64,000 nt of DNA from UBA1858 sp965262455. Its GTDB lineage: Bacteria; Pseudomonadota; Gammaproteobacteria; UBA4575. Positions 10,013-19,619 of this stretch are shown here, one piece after another; the first letter of the stretch is position 1, and each line of letters begins with the position of its first letter. Position numbers and translations under genes: made by a program. Where the stretch lies: positions 1 through 64,000 of the forward strand of contig CBDHFH010000002.1 in assembly GCA_965262455.1 (NCBI GenBank), written 5' to 3'. The notes under the pieces were generated by a model, which made no database searches, was not told the origin of the DNA, and saw only the letters and a list, made by a program, of their open reading frames with translations.

Positions 10013-11989
10013 TTACACTAATTGCAGATCCAATATTCCTTCCATTTTTTCTGCCGTTTCTGACTTGCCCGTGCGACTATCTCCGACGAGCGCAATCGTG
10101 ACACTTTCAGACTTGCTCTTGCCGCCATTTCTTGCGCGCTTTTCATTGGCAATGTCTTTAATCATATCAATCATATGTTGTGCAAGACGTACAGGCCCTT
10201 CCTGCTCAATTTCTTCGCGACTGGAAAATCCACATCTGGCAACATCTTCATCTGAGACATGTTCATAACAACCAGCCATCATTTGGCTATTCACAACACC
10301 AACACGCATCTCTTTTTTGCTGACTAACTTTTCCATGGTATTGATGAAATCTTTTTCAAGAACAATGAATTTCTCATGCAGATCGGGATGTAACACTTTT
10401 CCTTCTTTATCTTCTAACATTGGGAAAGGATTTGCCCAATAACTGATTTCCTTTTTTCCACGGTGGGTCTGAGTACTACCCGCTGCGACACGTTCACCTT
10501 TACGGAATTGTTCAATTGCATCCATGATAGGCATATCTGTAAAAATGGTTTGCTCCCCTTCCGCGATGATATTGAAGTTGTTGTTATACATAAGACCGTC
10601 AAGCGCATGGCCAGTCATGACCTCATCAACAGTTGCTACTGGCACAATTTGTCTCGCGTTTGATCCGGATTCTTTGTTGTAGCCTACCTCTCTACCCAAC
10701 ATTTGCATTTTGGCATGCTCACTAAAACCATCAAGACAAGCGAATGCACCCGTTTCAGTACCATAAAATATTGGTCGCTCTACACCATCTTCACCTTTTT
10801 CTAGCACTGCACGCCCCATATCATCTGCTTTGACTAACATCTCAGTGATGTATGGCTCATTTGTTTCATCATCGAAATGACAAACATAGCGTGTGCAACC
10901 ACAATGTAGTGGTAGGTCGCCAGCACGTATTGCTAGTACATTGTGTAATGTAAGAATTGGCTTTTTGCCGTAACCAAAGTATTGGCATTCATCAAGACCG
11001 GGCACCAAACCAACAAGCAAATCATTTTGTTCATCCCAGTAATATCCCAAATCATTCATATCTGAGGAAGGACAGCCAAATATAAACACTCCATCAGGTT
11101 TCCTATTACTTAGAATGTCTTCAGCTTCTGCAAATGGGAATAAATTCAATAAACCTGCTTCGATTTCAATAAAGCCATTGGACTTATGTAAATACGCAAC
11201 AATTAACCAAGCACCCACTCTTAGCGGCACCGCAACCCAGTCCTCAGCGACAAATTCATCATGCTTAAATGGATTATGATCCAACTCAAAAAATGGATAA
11301 GCACGTCGATTGGCGGCAGTATGGTAATCAACACCTGTACGAATATCGGCAGCGATGGTCAAAGGCACAGAAGAAAGTGATACGTAGTCTGAAGGTAAAT
11401 TTAAATAATGCCCCGAAATTTCTCCCGCTGTCACACTAGGATGAGCGTCCATACCGGCAGTACGACGCACACCTGTCTCAAGGCCAACATTCTTCATTAA
11501 TAAACGACGAGTTTCGATAATTAATTCAGACAGCTTGGCTGCTTTATCGGTCACAAGATCTTTAATTGAGTCTGGCGTCTCTGAGCCGTCTGTGACTACT
11601 TCATTATGTAATCGCACTAGTCGCGAGTAAGTAATATTTCTAAAATGATGAAAACCACCATCAAAAAATTTAACCACGGCAATATTTCTTTCTGCAACGC
11701 TCTCATCAAGTGCATTGTCCGCTTCTAGAACTTTTAGAAAATCTCTGGCACTGATTTGTTGAATAAACTTAATCTTGCTTTGTGCTTCTAATTGATTTTC
11801 TTTGCGTGCTCTGAGTTCGCTAATAAATTCAAGTTTGTATTTTTTTAAGAAACGCGCAAACACAATGCTTTTAAGCAAATGTTCAGGAGTGTTGCAACCT
11901 TCTCGAATTTCCAAAACATTTTGTGGATTAAATTGCAATGAAACACTTGATTCCAGTAACTGAGGATTGTTTGTCATAAGATTATTCAC
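10013..11989 (-). CDS. Large protein of unknown function with a C-terminal P-loop
   Basis: I do not recognise this 658-aa protein with certainty; the length and style recall DUF4914, which I cannot verify. It is soluble, with no signal peptide. Notable parts are H-C-G-C-T-R-Y-V-C-H near residue 360, which could bind metal, and G-T-E-T-G-A-F-A-C-L-D-G-F-S-E-H further on. A textbook Walker A motif (A-L-V-G-D-S-R-T-G-K-S-E-T) begins about residue 632, with only about 15 residues after it. P-loop domains normally need far more sequence behind the loop, so the protein may be truncated at its C-terminus or may fold unusually. The stop lies 14 bp from the convergent regulator gene. ppsA is the next gene upstream on the same strand, which hints at, but does not show, a role near PEP metabolism. 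Confidence 0.8.
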   Translation of the reverse strand: MNNLMTNNPQLLESSVSLQFNPQNVLEIREGCNTPEHLLKSIVFARFLKKYKLEFISELRARKENQLEAQSKIKFIQQISARDFLKVLEADNALDESVAERNIAVVKFFDGGFHHFRNITYSRLVRLHNEVVTDGSETPDSIKDLVTDKAAKLSELIIETRRLLMKNVGLETGVRRTAGMDAHPSVTAGEISGHYLNLPSDYVSLSSVPLTIAADIRTGVDYHTAANRRAYPFFELDHNPFKHDEFVAEDWVAVPLRVGAWLIVAYLHKSNGFIEIEAGLLNLFPFAEAEDILSNRKPDGVFIFGCPSSDMNDLGYYWDEQNDLLVGLVPGLDECQYFGYGKKPILTLHNVLAIRAGDLPLHCGCTRYVCHFDDETNEPYITEMLVKADDMGRAVLEKGEDGVERPIFYGTETGAFACLDGFSEHAKMQMLGREVGYNKESGSNARQIVPVATVDEVMTGHALDGLMYNNNFNIIAEGEQTIFTDMPIMDAIEQFRKGERVAAGSTQTHRGKKEISYWANPFPMLEDKEGKVLHPDLHEKFIVLEKDFINTMEKLVSKKEMRVGVVNSQMMAGCYEHVSDEDVARCGFSSREEIEQEGPVRLAQHMIDMIKDIANEKRARNGGKSKSESVTIALVGDSRTGKSETAEKMEGILDLQLV

Positions 11990-12346
11990 TTTATTTTATC
12001 GTTTTTATTTATTATCAATCTCTCAGACTATACACAAAGCCGGCTAATTTTCCCCTAAAAATATCTTATATAAGATTGCAGTGATCTTATGCGAAAATTA
12101 ATAATTCTGAAATGATTAGCAATAAAATGCTGATTTATATCTAATTATGTTGCTATATAAATAAAACAGCATTTAACTATATTAAGATATGGTTATATAT
12201 TATTTTGCATGTAACAGTTTGTTGACATCTTGGCTTTATTATTTGCCAGAAGACTATTTGACAGCAATGGGCAATGTCTCATGCAAACTAAACTACAAAT
12301 CCATTAGACATTGAATACAGCGATAAAGATTTTTCTAGATAGTTAA
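11990..12346. promoter_or_regulatory. AT-rich intergenic region with a 14-bp palindrome and its half-site repeat
   Basis: The 357-bp gap upstream of the 658-aa gene contains the perfect palindrome ATCTTATATAAGAT at 12063-12076 and a second ATCTTAT at 12084-12090, exactly 21 bp (two turns) from the first half-site. This looks like a tandem operator. Further right an 8-bp inverted repeat (12272-12279 with 12306-12313) follows the ppsA stop, but no T-run makes it a standard terminator. No coding frame is evident. Confidence 0.4.
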
Positions 12347-14752
12347 TTATCGTGCGTCAGTACTATCCGCTAAGTACACCCATGTATCGATGACTGAATC
12401 AGGATTCAAGGAAATACTTTCAATCCCTTCTTCTAACAACCACTTTGCCATATCGGGATGATCTGAAGGACCTTGCCCACACAAACCGACATACTTATTC
12501 GCTTTTGCGCATGCTTTAATTGCGCGGGATAACATAAACTTCACGGCGTCATCACGTTCGTCAAATATATCTGATACCAAACCAGAATCGCGATCAAGGC
12601 CAAGTGTAAGTTGTGTCATATCATTTGAACCGATAGAAAATCCATCGAAAAACTCTAGAAACTGGTCTGCTAGAATTGCATTACTAGGTACTTCGCACAT
12701 CATTATCAACTTTAAACCATTCTTGCCTCGCTCCAAGCCATATTTTGCCAACAAATTAACCACCGCTTTTGCTTGACTTAATGTTCTTACAAATGGAACC
12801 ATCACCCAAATGTTATGTAACTCCATAGTATCTCTGACATAACGCAATGCACGGCATTCAAGCTCAAAACAAGGCTCAAAATCATCAGACAAATAACGTG
12901 AAGCACCTCTATATCCAATCATAGGATTTTCTTCGCTGGGCTCGAAATCGGGTCCACCGATTAATTTACGGTACTCATTTGATTTAAAGTCTGACAGACG
13001 CACAATAACTGGATTAGGGGCAAATGCTGCACCCAAGGTTGCAACGCCCTCGATAATTTTCTTTACATAAAAATCAACTGGATCTGCATAGGCACTAATG
13101 CGTGCTGCAATTTGTTTTTTTAGTTCTGGGCTAATATTTTCAGATTCAATCAGTGCGCGCGGGTGTATGCCAATTTTGTTATTAATGATAAATTCTAAAC
13201 GTGCTAATCCAACCCCGTCATTTGGTAGCTGAGCAAATGACATTGCTTTAGTTGGATTTCCGACATTCATCATAATTTTTAGCGGTGCTGGTGGCATAGC
13301 ATCGAGTTCAATACGCTTGATGTTAAATGCTAATTCACCATCATAGATATAACCCACCTCACCTTCTGCGCATGACACTGTTACCTGCTGATTGTCTTGA
13401 ATAGTCTGCATGGCATCACCACAACCCACCACTGCTGGCACGCCAAGCTCACGTGCAATAATCGCTGCATGACATGTGCGTCCACCTCTATCAGTCACAA
13501 TCGCAGACGCGCGTTTCATCACTGGCTCCCAATCGGGATCCGTCATATCTGCAACCAGTACATCACCATCCTGCAAGTGGTTCATATCTTCTAGCCGACT
13601 GATTACTTTTGCTTTTCCAACTCCTATCTTTTGACCAATGGCAGCACCTTGAGTCATCACTTTACCAGAACTGTTGCGACCAGTTTGTTTAAGCTCATAG
13701 CGTTCAATCACATTCACATTGCTGCGACTATGGATCGTCTCGGGACGAGCTTGCACGATGTATAATTTGTTTTCCTCCCCATCCAGGGCCCACTCGATAT
13801 CCATTGGACAGTTATAATGGCGCTCAATTATTAACGCTTGTTTAGCTAAGGTATCTAAGTAGTCATCAGTTAAACAAAATCGCGCTGAATCTTTGGCATC
13901 AACATTCACAGTTTTAATTTCGTTGCCAGACGTATCAGTGTTGTAAATCATTTTGATGCGTTTGCTACCAAGCGATCTACTTAAAACAGCAGGAAGGCCT
14001 TTTTCAACATTGGCTTTATAGAGATAATACTCATCTGGATTAACTGCACCTTGAACGATTGTCTCTCCTAAGCCATAACTCGCAGTAATAAAAATAACAC
14101 TATCAAAACCAGATTCCGTATCGAGTGTAAACATGATGCCGCTGGCACCCTTATCACTCCTTACCATGCGCTGCAGTCCAGCTGATAGCGCTACTTCATC
14201 ATGCACAAAATTATGATGTACTCGATATGCAATTGCTCGATCATTGTATAAAGAAGCATAGACTTCCTTTACCCGCAACAATACCTGCTCAATGCCGCTA
14301 ACATTTAGAAATGTTTCTTGCTGTCCGGCAAATGATGCGTCAGGTAAATCTTCAGCAGTGGCAGACGATCGCACTGCAATTGCAATATGCTCATCATGTC
14401 GATGAGACATACTTAAATATGCGTCTGAAATTGAATCTTTTAATGCTTGTTGGAACGGGGCATCAATTATCCACTGGCGAATTTCTCTACCAGCTTGATT
14501 CAGCTGGGTAACATTATCAATGTCTAACCCATCAAGTCGTTGTTGTATACGTTCACGCAAATTTTCATGTGCGAGAAAATCCCAAAAAGCTTGTGCTGTC
14601 GTTGCATAGCCATCAGGGACACTTACACCAGCATGCGCTAAATTTTTAATCATTTCACCTAACGATGCATTCTTTCCTCCCACTAATGCAACGTCGCTTA
14701 ACCCCAACTCATGAAATGGTTTAATGTATTTATTTGAGACTAATTCATGCAT
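12347..14752 (-). CDS. ppsA: Phosphoenolpyruvate synthase
   Basis: PEP synthase (pyruvate, water dikinase): makes PEP, AMP and phosphate from pyruvate and ATP, the entry step of gluconeogenesis. The length of 801 aa is normal. The N-terminal ATP-grasp domain begins with G-G-K-N-A-S-L-G-E-M and contains R-S-S-A-T-A-E-D-L-P. The central swivelling domain has the phospho-histidine His428 in G-G-R-T-C-H-A-A-I-I-A-R-E-L-G. The C-terminal PEP/pyruvate TIM barrel contains G-S-N-D-M-T-Q-L and the catalytic cysteine in G-L-C-G-Q-G-P-S-D. It starts 41 bp after edd on the same strand and is probably co-transcribed with zwf-pgl-edd. Confidence 0.97.
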   Translation of the reverse strand: MHELVSNKYIKPFHELGLSDVALVGGKNASLGEMIKNLAHAGVSVPDGYATTAQAFWDFLAHENLRERIQQRLDGLDIDNVTQLNQAGREIRQWIIDAPFQQALKDSISDAYLSMSHRHDEHIAIAVRSSATAEDLPDASFAGQQETFLNVSGIEQVLLRVKEVYASLYNDRAIAYRVHHNFVHDEVALSAGLQRMVRSDKGASGIMFTLDTESGFDSVIFITASYGLGETIVQGAVNPDEYYLYKANVEKGLPAVLSRSLGSKRIKMIYNTDTSGNEIKTVNVDAKDSARFCLTDDYLDTLAKQALIIERHYNCPMDIEWALDGEENKLYIVQARPETIHSRSNVNVIERYELKQTGRNSSGKVMTQGAAIGQKIGVGKAKVISRLEDMNHLQDGDVLVADMTDPDWEPVMKRASAIVTDRGGRTCHAAIIARELGVPAVVGCGDAMQTIQDNQQVTVSCAEGEVGYIYDGELAFNIKRIELDAMPPAPLKIMMNVGNPTKAMSFAQLPNDGVGLARLEFIINNKIGIHPRALIESENISPELKKQIAARISAYADPVDFYVKKIIEGVATLGAAFAPNPVIVRLSDFKSNEYRKLIGGPDFEPSEENPMIGYRGASRYLSDDFEPCFELECRALRYVRDTMELHNIWVMVPFVRTLSQAKAVVNLLAKYGLERGKNGLKLIMMCEVPSNAILADQFLEFFDGFSIGSNDMTQLTLGLDRDSGLVSDIFDERDDAVKFMLSRAIKACAKANKYVGLCGQGPSDHPDMAKWLLEEGIESISLNPDSVIDTWVYLADSTDAR

Positions 14753-14793
14753 GAAATAGTAACAGTTTTTTTAAATTTAGAAGTCTGTAAATA

Positions 14794-16641
14794 TTAAGAG
14801 TCAGCACCTTGAAGCAAAAATATACTTGCACCACGGTCTGCCGAAGTAATATTGTTACGTTGCGCAGCAAATAACTCTCGCCCATAACCTGTAGTATTTT
14901 GCTGATCATCACTTGTTGCATTTTGTCTGTTATCAAGATCGACATTAAGCACATCAAGTGTTCCATCTTTTGCATCAAGTCGAATTAAATCACCTTCTTG
15001 CAAGCACGATATTGGGCCACCTTGAGCCGCTTCTGGAACCAGATGAATTGCCGCTGGCACTTTCCCTGACGCGCCAGACATGCGGCCATCAGTAATTAAA
15101 GCCACTTTATATCCACGATCTTGAAGACTGCCTAATAATGGAGTGAGCTTATGAAGCTCAGGCATACCATTAGCACTGGGACCTTGAAAACGCACCACGG
15201 CAATAAAGTCACAATCAAGCTTGCCTTCCTTATATGCTGCCGCGAGTTGGGCTTGATCACTAAAAATTTTAGCAGGCGCTTCAACACATAAATGCTCATC
15301 AGCAACTGCCGATGTTTTTATAATGCATTTGCCTAGATTGCCATGCAGCAACTTTAGACCACCTTCAGAGGCAAACGGTGAATCAACAGGACGAATTACA
15401 TCGTGATCACCACTGTTATTATTAGCCTCATCTGCGTAGGTGAGTTGGTCCCCATGCAGTTTAGGCTCATGTGAATATTGATTTAATCCCCGGCCCATCA
15501 CGGTTAATACATCTTCATGCATCAAGCCATGTTCTAGTAATGTATGAATAATAAAGGCAGGCCCGCCCGCCGCCTGAAAGTGATTCACGTCTGCAGAGCC
15601 ATTAGGGTACACACGCGCAAGCAAAGGCGTAATCTCAGAGAGGTCGTTAAAGTCATCCCAGGTTAAAATTATCCCTGCTGCTTGCGCGATAGCAATCCAG
15701 TGAATGGTATGATTTGTTGAGCCCCCTGTGGCCAGCAATGCCACTATCGCATTAACTAAACACTTCGCATCTACTATTTCACCAATAGAAATATAATCAT
15801 CACCTAAATCAGTAATTTCACACGCACGTGTTGCCGCACGTTGAGTGAGTGCATGACGTAATGGTTGATCTGGATGCACAAATGCCGCACCAGGTACGTG
15901 CATCCCCATGGCCTCAAGTAACATTTGATTACTATTCGCTGTGCCATAAAACGTGCATGTGCCATGACTATGATAAGCTTGTGATTCAGCAACTAATAAT
16001 TCCTCGCGACTCACTTTGCCTTCCGCGTATTGTTGTCTAATACGCGCTTTCTCTTTATTTGGCATCCCCGAGCTCATTGGGCCTGCCGGCGCAAAAATTA
16101 CCGGTAAATGGCCAAAACTTAAAGCACCGATTAATAAACCGGGGACAATTTTATCGCATACGCCTAAACACAATGCAGCATCAAACATATTATGTGACAG
16201 CGCAATGGCCGTTGACATTGCAATCACATCACGTGAGAACAAACTCAATTCCATGCCAGCAAAGCCTTGTGTCACACCATCACACATCGCTGGAGTTGCA
16301 CCTGCTACCTGTGCTGTACCCCCGGCGGTGTTAGCCGCGGCCTTGATAATTTCAGGATAATTCTGCAAAGGTTGATGAGCTGATAACATGTCATTATAAG
16401 CAGTGACGATGCCGATATTTGGTGATTGCGTTTGGCGTAATGCCAATTTGTCGTTGGTGTTTGAAGCGGCAAATCCATGTGCTAAGTTACTACAAGAAAG
16501 TCGCCCTCGATGTGGACCTTGCTGACGCATACTATTACAACGCTCAAGATAATCAGCACGCGTTTTTGCACTGCGCTGATTAATCCTGTCAGTGATTTCT
16601 TGTAACCTCGTATGTTTACTTTGAGAATTTCCTGTACTCAT
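14794..16641 (-). CDS. edd: Phosphogluconate dehydratase
   Basis: First enzyme specific to the Entner-Doudoroff pathway: dehydrates 6-phosphogluconate to 2-keto-3-deoxy-6-phosphogluconate. It belongs to the IlvD/Edd family of Fe-S dehydratases and is full length at 615 aa. Visible family segments are N-I-G-I-V-T-A-Y-N-D-M-L-S-A-H, M-C-D-G-V-T-Q-G, L-G-V-C-D-K-I-V-P-G-L and T-D-G-R-M-S-G-A-S-G-K-V-P. The start used is the ATG at 16641, which overlaps the pgl stop as ATGA; a start 12 bp upstream is less likely. It is the third gene of zwf-pgl-edd. Confidence 0.96.
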   Translation of the reverse strand: MSTGNSQSKHTRLQEITDRINQRSAKTRADYLERCNSMRQQGPHRGRLSCSNLAHGFAASNTNDKLALRQTQSPNIGIVTAYNDMLSAHQPLQNYPEIIKAAANTAGGTAQVAGATPAMCDGVTQGFAGMELSLFSRDVIAMSTAIALSHNMFDAALCLGVCDKIVPGLLIGALSFGHLPVIFAPAGPMSSGMPNKEKARIRQQYAEGKVSREELLVAESQAYHSHGTCTFYGTANSNQMLLEAMGMHVPGAAFVHPDQPLRHALTQRAATRACEITDLGDDYISIGEIVDAKCLVNAIVALLATGGSTNHTIHWIAIAQAAGIILTWDDFNDLSEITPLLARVYPNGSADVNHFQAAGGPAFIIHTLLEHGLMHEDVLTVMGRGLNQYSHEPKLHGDQLTYADEANNNSGDHDVIRPVDSPFASEGGLKLLHGNLGKCIIKTSAVADEHLCVEAPAKIFSDQAQLAAAYKEGKLDCDFIAVVRFQGPSANGMPELHKLTPLLGSLQDRGYKVALITDGRMSGASGKVPAAIHLVPEAAQGGPISCLQEGDLIRLDAKDGTLDVLNVDLDNRQNATSDDQQNTTGYGRELFAAQRNNITSADRGASIFLLQGADS

Positions 16642-17333
16642 TTGGACGTCCAATATATTTCTAATGGAGAGGCATCATTCAATAACACATGAATGGGCAG
16701 CGCAGCTCTCGAACTAACATTACACGCAGCATCATATACTGACTTTTTCTCACTACCCTTTATTTGCAAATACATTGATTTAGTTTGCATAACAGCAGAA
16801 TAATTAAGTGTTACGCGCGTATGTGGCGCTGACGTCGGATGGCATAAACACACTGCAGGGCTTGCAGCGGGATCAATCAGATCATTGAACTCTGGCGCAT
16901 CAGCAAACCATGAAGCGGTATGACCGTCATTTCCCATGCCTAAAATAACACACGAAAAAGGCAATGATAGATGCTCAAACTTTTCATTTGCTTGACTGAT
17001 AATATGTTGCAAGTCATTTGTATCAGCTGTCCAGCCGATAAAATTTGCTTGCGACGCAGCATTTTTCAATAGATATTTACGCACCATCGATTCGTTACTG
17101 TCTTCATGGCTTGGCGGCACACATCTTTCATCAACCAAGACAATTGTTACTTTCTGCCATGCGAGTGTTTGACTATTTAAATGGGCAAATAACTCTTTGG
17201 GCGAATTACCTCCCGACACAGCCAGCAATGCATGACCACTTTGTTCAATATTCGTTAATAAATTCTTGGCAATATGATCACTTAACTGTTTAACGAGGTG
17301 TTGATTGTTTGCGAATTCATAGAACTTACTCAT
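16638..17333 (-). CDS. pgl: 6-phosphogluconolactonase
   Basis: Hydrolyses 6-phosphogluconolactone to 6-phosphogluconate between Zwf and Edd. It is the DevB/SOL-type enzyme of the NagB-like fold, 231 aa. Typical segments are L-A-V-S-G-G-N-S-P-K, V-T-I-V-L-V-D-E-R-C-V-P, G-M-G-N-D-G-H-T-A-S-W-F and the Arg-containing R-V-T-L-N-Y. The ATG at 17333 overlaps the zwf stop by 8 bp, and its own TGA overlaps the edd ATG. The frame extends 8 codons further upstream, but that start lies deeper inside zwf and is not needed. Confidence 0.95.
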   Translation of the reverse strand: MSKFYEFANNQHLVKQLSDHIAKNLLTNIEQSGHALLAVSGGNSPKELFAHLNSQTLAWQKVTIVLVDERCVPPSHEDSNESMVRKYLLKNAASQANFIGWTADTNDLQHIISQANEKFEHLSLPFSCVILGMGNDGHTASWFADAPEFNDLIDPAASPAVCLCHPTSAPHTRVTLNYSAVMQTKSMYLQIKGSEKKSVYDAACNVSSRAALPIHVLLNDASPLEIYWTSK

Positions 17334-18780
17334 ACCAATTGCGACCATCTCGTACAATCATTGCGGTTGCCTTACTCGGCCCCATTGTTCCAGCATGGTA
17401 AGGTTGCGCTTGCATGTCTGTCGCATGCCATGCATCAATGATTGAATCAACCCACTGCCAGGCGGTCTCCACCTCATCACGGCGCATGAATAATGCCTGA
17501 TCCCCACTCATAGCATCTAATAACAAACGCTCGTAAGCATCGTAGTGGTCATCAGGATCTGGATCATCATCCGTAAGTTGTAATTCAACACTATGTAGTC
17601 GTAAGCGCTCAGTTAATCCCGGTTTTTTATTTAATGTATGTAAAACAATATTTTCTTCTGGTTGCAGGCGTATGACTAATTTATTAGTGAGCTCTTTATT
17701 AGTATTTGGAAATAAAAAGAACGGCTGACGCTTGAATTCAATAACAATCTCAGAGTGCCTCGACGTCAGACGTTTACCTGTTCTTATATAAAAAGGCACG
17801 CCAGTCCAACGCCAGTTGTCTACCATCACTCGCAGCGCGACGAATGTTTCTGTATCAACACCTTCTTTATTTTCCAACTCATCATGAAAACCAGGCACTA
17901 CTTCATCATTTATTGCTCCTGAAGAATAATACCCTCTGACTGTATGTTGAGTAACTGAGTCTTCATCTATTTTGCGCAAACTTCTTAATACTTTGACTTT
18001 TTCATCGCGCAGATCATTTGGGTCAAGAGAGGCGGGTGGTTCCATGGCAACTAACGAAAGTACTTGTAGCAAATGATTTTGCACCATATCCCTTAGCGCA
18101 CCCACTTTAACAAAAAAATCTGCACGACCTTCAACACCGATCGTTTCCGCTGCAGTAATTTGTACGTTATCAATCCATTGGTTATTCCAAACGGGTCTAA
18201 ATAATGGATTGCCAAAACGAACTGCTAACAAATTTTGCACCGTTTCTTTGCCGAGATAGTGGTCGATGCGAAAACATGCATGTTCAGGAAATACTTCTGA
18301 AACTTTGTCATTAATTTCATGACAACTCGCCAAATCATTTCCTATGGGTTTCTCTAACACGACACGGCTAGTGTCATTGACTGCTCCAGCAAGTTTCAGC
18401 TGATGACAAATTTCACCATATAGAGAAGGCAGTGTGGCTAAATAATAAAGTTGTATTTCAGAGCCAGACGCATGTAGTTTGTCATGCAATTGTGAGTAGT
18501 GATCACTTATATCAGCCTCTAGCATCTGATATTTCAATTTACTTGAGAATTTAGACCATAGTTCATCAGACCAATGTTTCTGTGGCAAAAACTGTTGCAG
18601 TTTTTGATGTACTATTTGCTTGTAAGCTTCCTGCTCATGGTCACTTCTACCTGTTGCTATGATATTTTTTAAGTCATCGGCCATCCCATGGCGATGTAAC
18701 TGATATAGAGCAGGCAGCAACTTGCGTAAGGATAAATCCCCAGTGCCGCCAAATATAACAATATCTGTAGATTGATTCAT
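17326..18780 (-). CDS. zwf: Glucose-6-phosphate 1-dehydrogenase
   Basis: Oxidises glucose 6-phosphate to 6-phosphogluconolactone with NAD(P)+, feeding both the oxidative pentose phosphate and Entner-Doudoroff routes. At 484 aa it has a normal length. The N-terminal dinucleotide motif is F-G-G-T-G-D-L-S-L-R-K-L, and the active-site motif is R-I-D-H-Y-L-G-K-E. The start at 18780 gives MNQSTDIVIFGGTGDL and has a purine-rich GAGAGA just upstream; the frame is open for 11 more codons with no family match. It is the first gene of the operon, divergent from eda across 174 bp. I found no convincing HexR-type palindrome in that gap. Confidence 0.97.
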   Translation of the reverse strand: MNQSTDIVIFGGTGDLSLRKLLPALYQLHRHGMADDLKNIIATGRSDHEQEAYKQIVHQKLQQFLPQKHWSDELWSKFSSKLKYQMLEADISDHYSQLHDKLHASGSEIQLYYLATLPSLYGEICHQLKLAGAVNDTSRVVLEKPIGNDLASCHEINDKVSEVFPEHACFRIDHYLGKETVQNLLAVRFGNPLFRPVWNNQWIDNVQITAAETIGVEGRADFFVKVGALRDMVQNHLLQVLSLVAMEPPASLDPNDLRDEKVKVLRSLRKIDEDSVTQHTVRGYYSSGAINDEVVPGFHDELENKEGVDTETFVALRVMVDNWRWTGVPFYIRTGKRLTSRHSEIVIEFKRQPFFLFPNTNKELTNKLVIRLQPEENIVLHTLNKKPGLTERLRLHSVELQLTDDDPDPDDHYDAYERLLLDAMSGDQALFMRRDEVETAWQWVDSIIDAWHATDMQAQPYHAGTMGPSKATAMIVRDGRNWYE

Positions 18781-18954
18781 ACTATCTCTCTGCAACATTC
18801 CTGCCATTAACAAACAGGAGACTAAATAGACTCATACTCAATAAGCAGTAGTGATTATGTTTTAATATAAGACTCAATGCGAACTAGACAATATACCAGC
18901 GCATACTATGATTAATAGTTAAATTATTATTTCAGATATTTTTTAAGGATAAAA

Positions 18955-19584
18955 ATGAACTGCAAACAGATACTAAAACAAGCCTACCCGGTAATGCCAG
19001 TGGTAGAGATTAGTAACGCAAATCTGGCAAAACCATTGGCCGATGCACTGATTTCAAGCGGCGTTAGCAGTATAGAGATTACACTTCGCACTAGCGAAGG
19101 GCAAAAAGCTATTGCTGCATTATGTGACTATAGTGACAAGTTAATGGTGGGAGCAGGCACGGTAGTCAATCGTGAACAATTGCAGCGCGTTGCAGATCTT
19201 GGCGTGACATTTATCATCAGTCCAGGATTTAGCCCATCGCTTGCAGAAGAAGCTGCTCGTCTTAACGTCAGTTGGATACCCGGTGTCACAACCGGTAGTG
19301 AAATCATGCAAGCCATGGAATTTGGCTTAGAGGCCTTCAAGCTTTTTCCAGCAGAATCTGTCGGCGGAATAAAAACATTAAACGCCTTGCGTGGTCCATT
19401 CGCCGATATCGCATTTTGCCCCACTGGTGGTGTTAATAAAGACAATATGAAAAGTTATCTTGACTTGCAAAACGTTCTTTGTGTAGGCGGGAGCTGGATT
19501 GCGCCAAGCAAATATATTGAAAATGAAAATTGGACCGAAATAATTAAACGCTCAAAAGAAGCAATAGAGAGTATTTCTGAATAA
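18955..19584 (+). CDS. eda: KDPG aldolase (2-dehydro-3-deoxyphosphogluconate aldolase)
   Basis: Cleaves 2-keto-3-deoxy-6-phosphogluconate to pyruvate and glyceraldehyde 3-phosphate, completing the Entner-Doudoroff pathway begun by the divergent zwf-pgl-edd operon. The 209-aa TIM-barrel protein has E-I-T-L-R-T, G-A-G-T-V, the Schiff-base Lys129 in F-K-L-F-P-A-E-S, and the phosphate-binding C-P-T-G-G-V. An AAGGA ribosome site lies 6-7 bp before the ATG. Here eda is split from edd and faces away from it. Confidence 0.96.
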   Translation: MNCKQILKQAYPVMPVVEISNANLAKPLADALISSGVSSIEITLRTSEGQKAIAALCDYSDKLMVGAGTVVNREQLQRVADLGVTFIISPGFSPSLAEEAARLNVSWIPGVTTGSEIMQAMEFGLEAFKLFPAESVGGIKTLNALRGPFADIAFCPTGGVNKDNMKSYLDLQNVLCVGGSWIAPSKYIENENWTEIIKRSKEAIESISE

Positions 19585-19588
19585 AAAT

Positions 19589-19619
19589 ACTCAGCTACGA
19601 TGGATTCCATTAGCTGAGT
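19589..19619. terminator. Inverted repeat after eda, possible terminator
   Basis: ACTCAGCTA (19589-19597) and TAGCTGAGT (19611-19619) form a perfect 9-bp stem with a 13-nt loop, immediately after the eda stop. There is no U-run in the eda direction; an A-run on the left gives a U-run only for minus-strand transcripts. It may act as a weak or bidirectional terminator. Confidence 0.4.

Noticed and set aside
18781..18954. Possible HexR operator between zwf and eda
   Set aside because: I looked for the TGTAATTAAATTACA-type palindrome expected for this regulator and did not find a convincing match.
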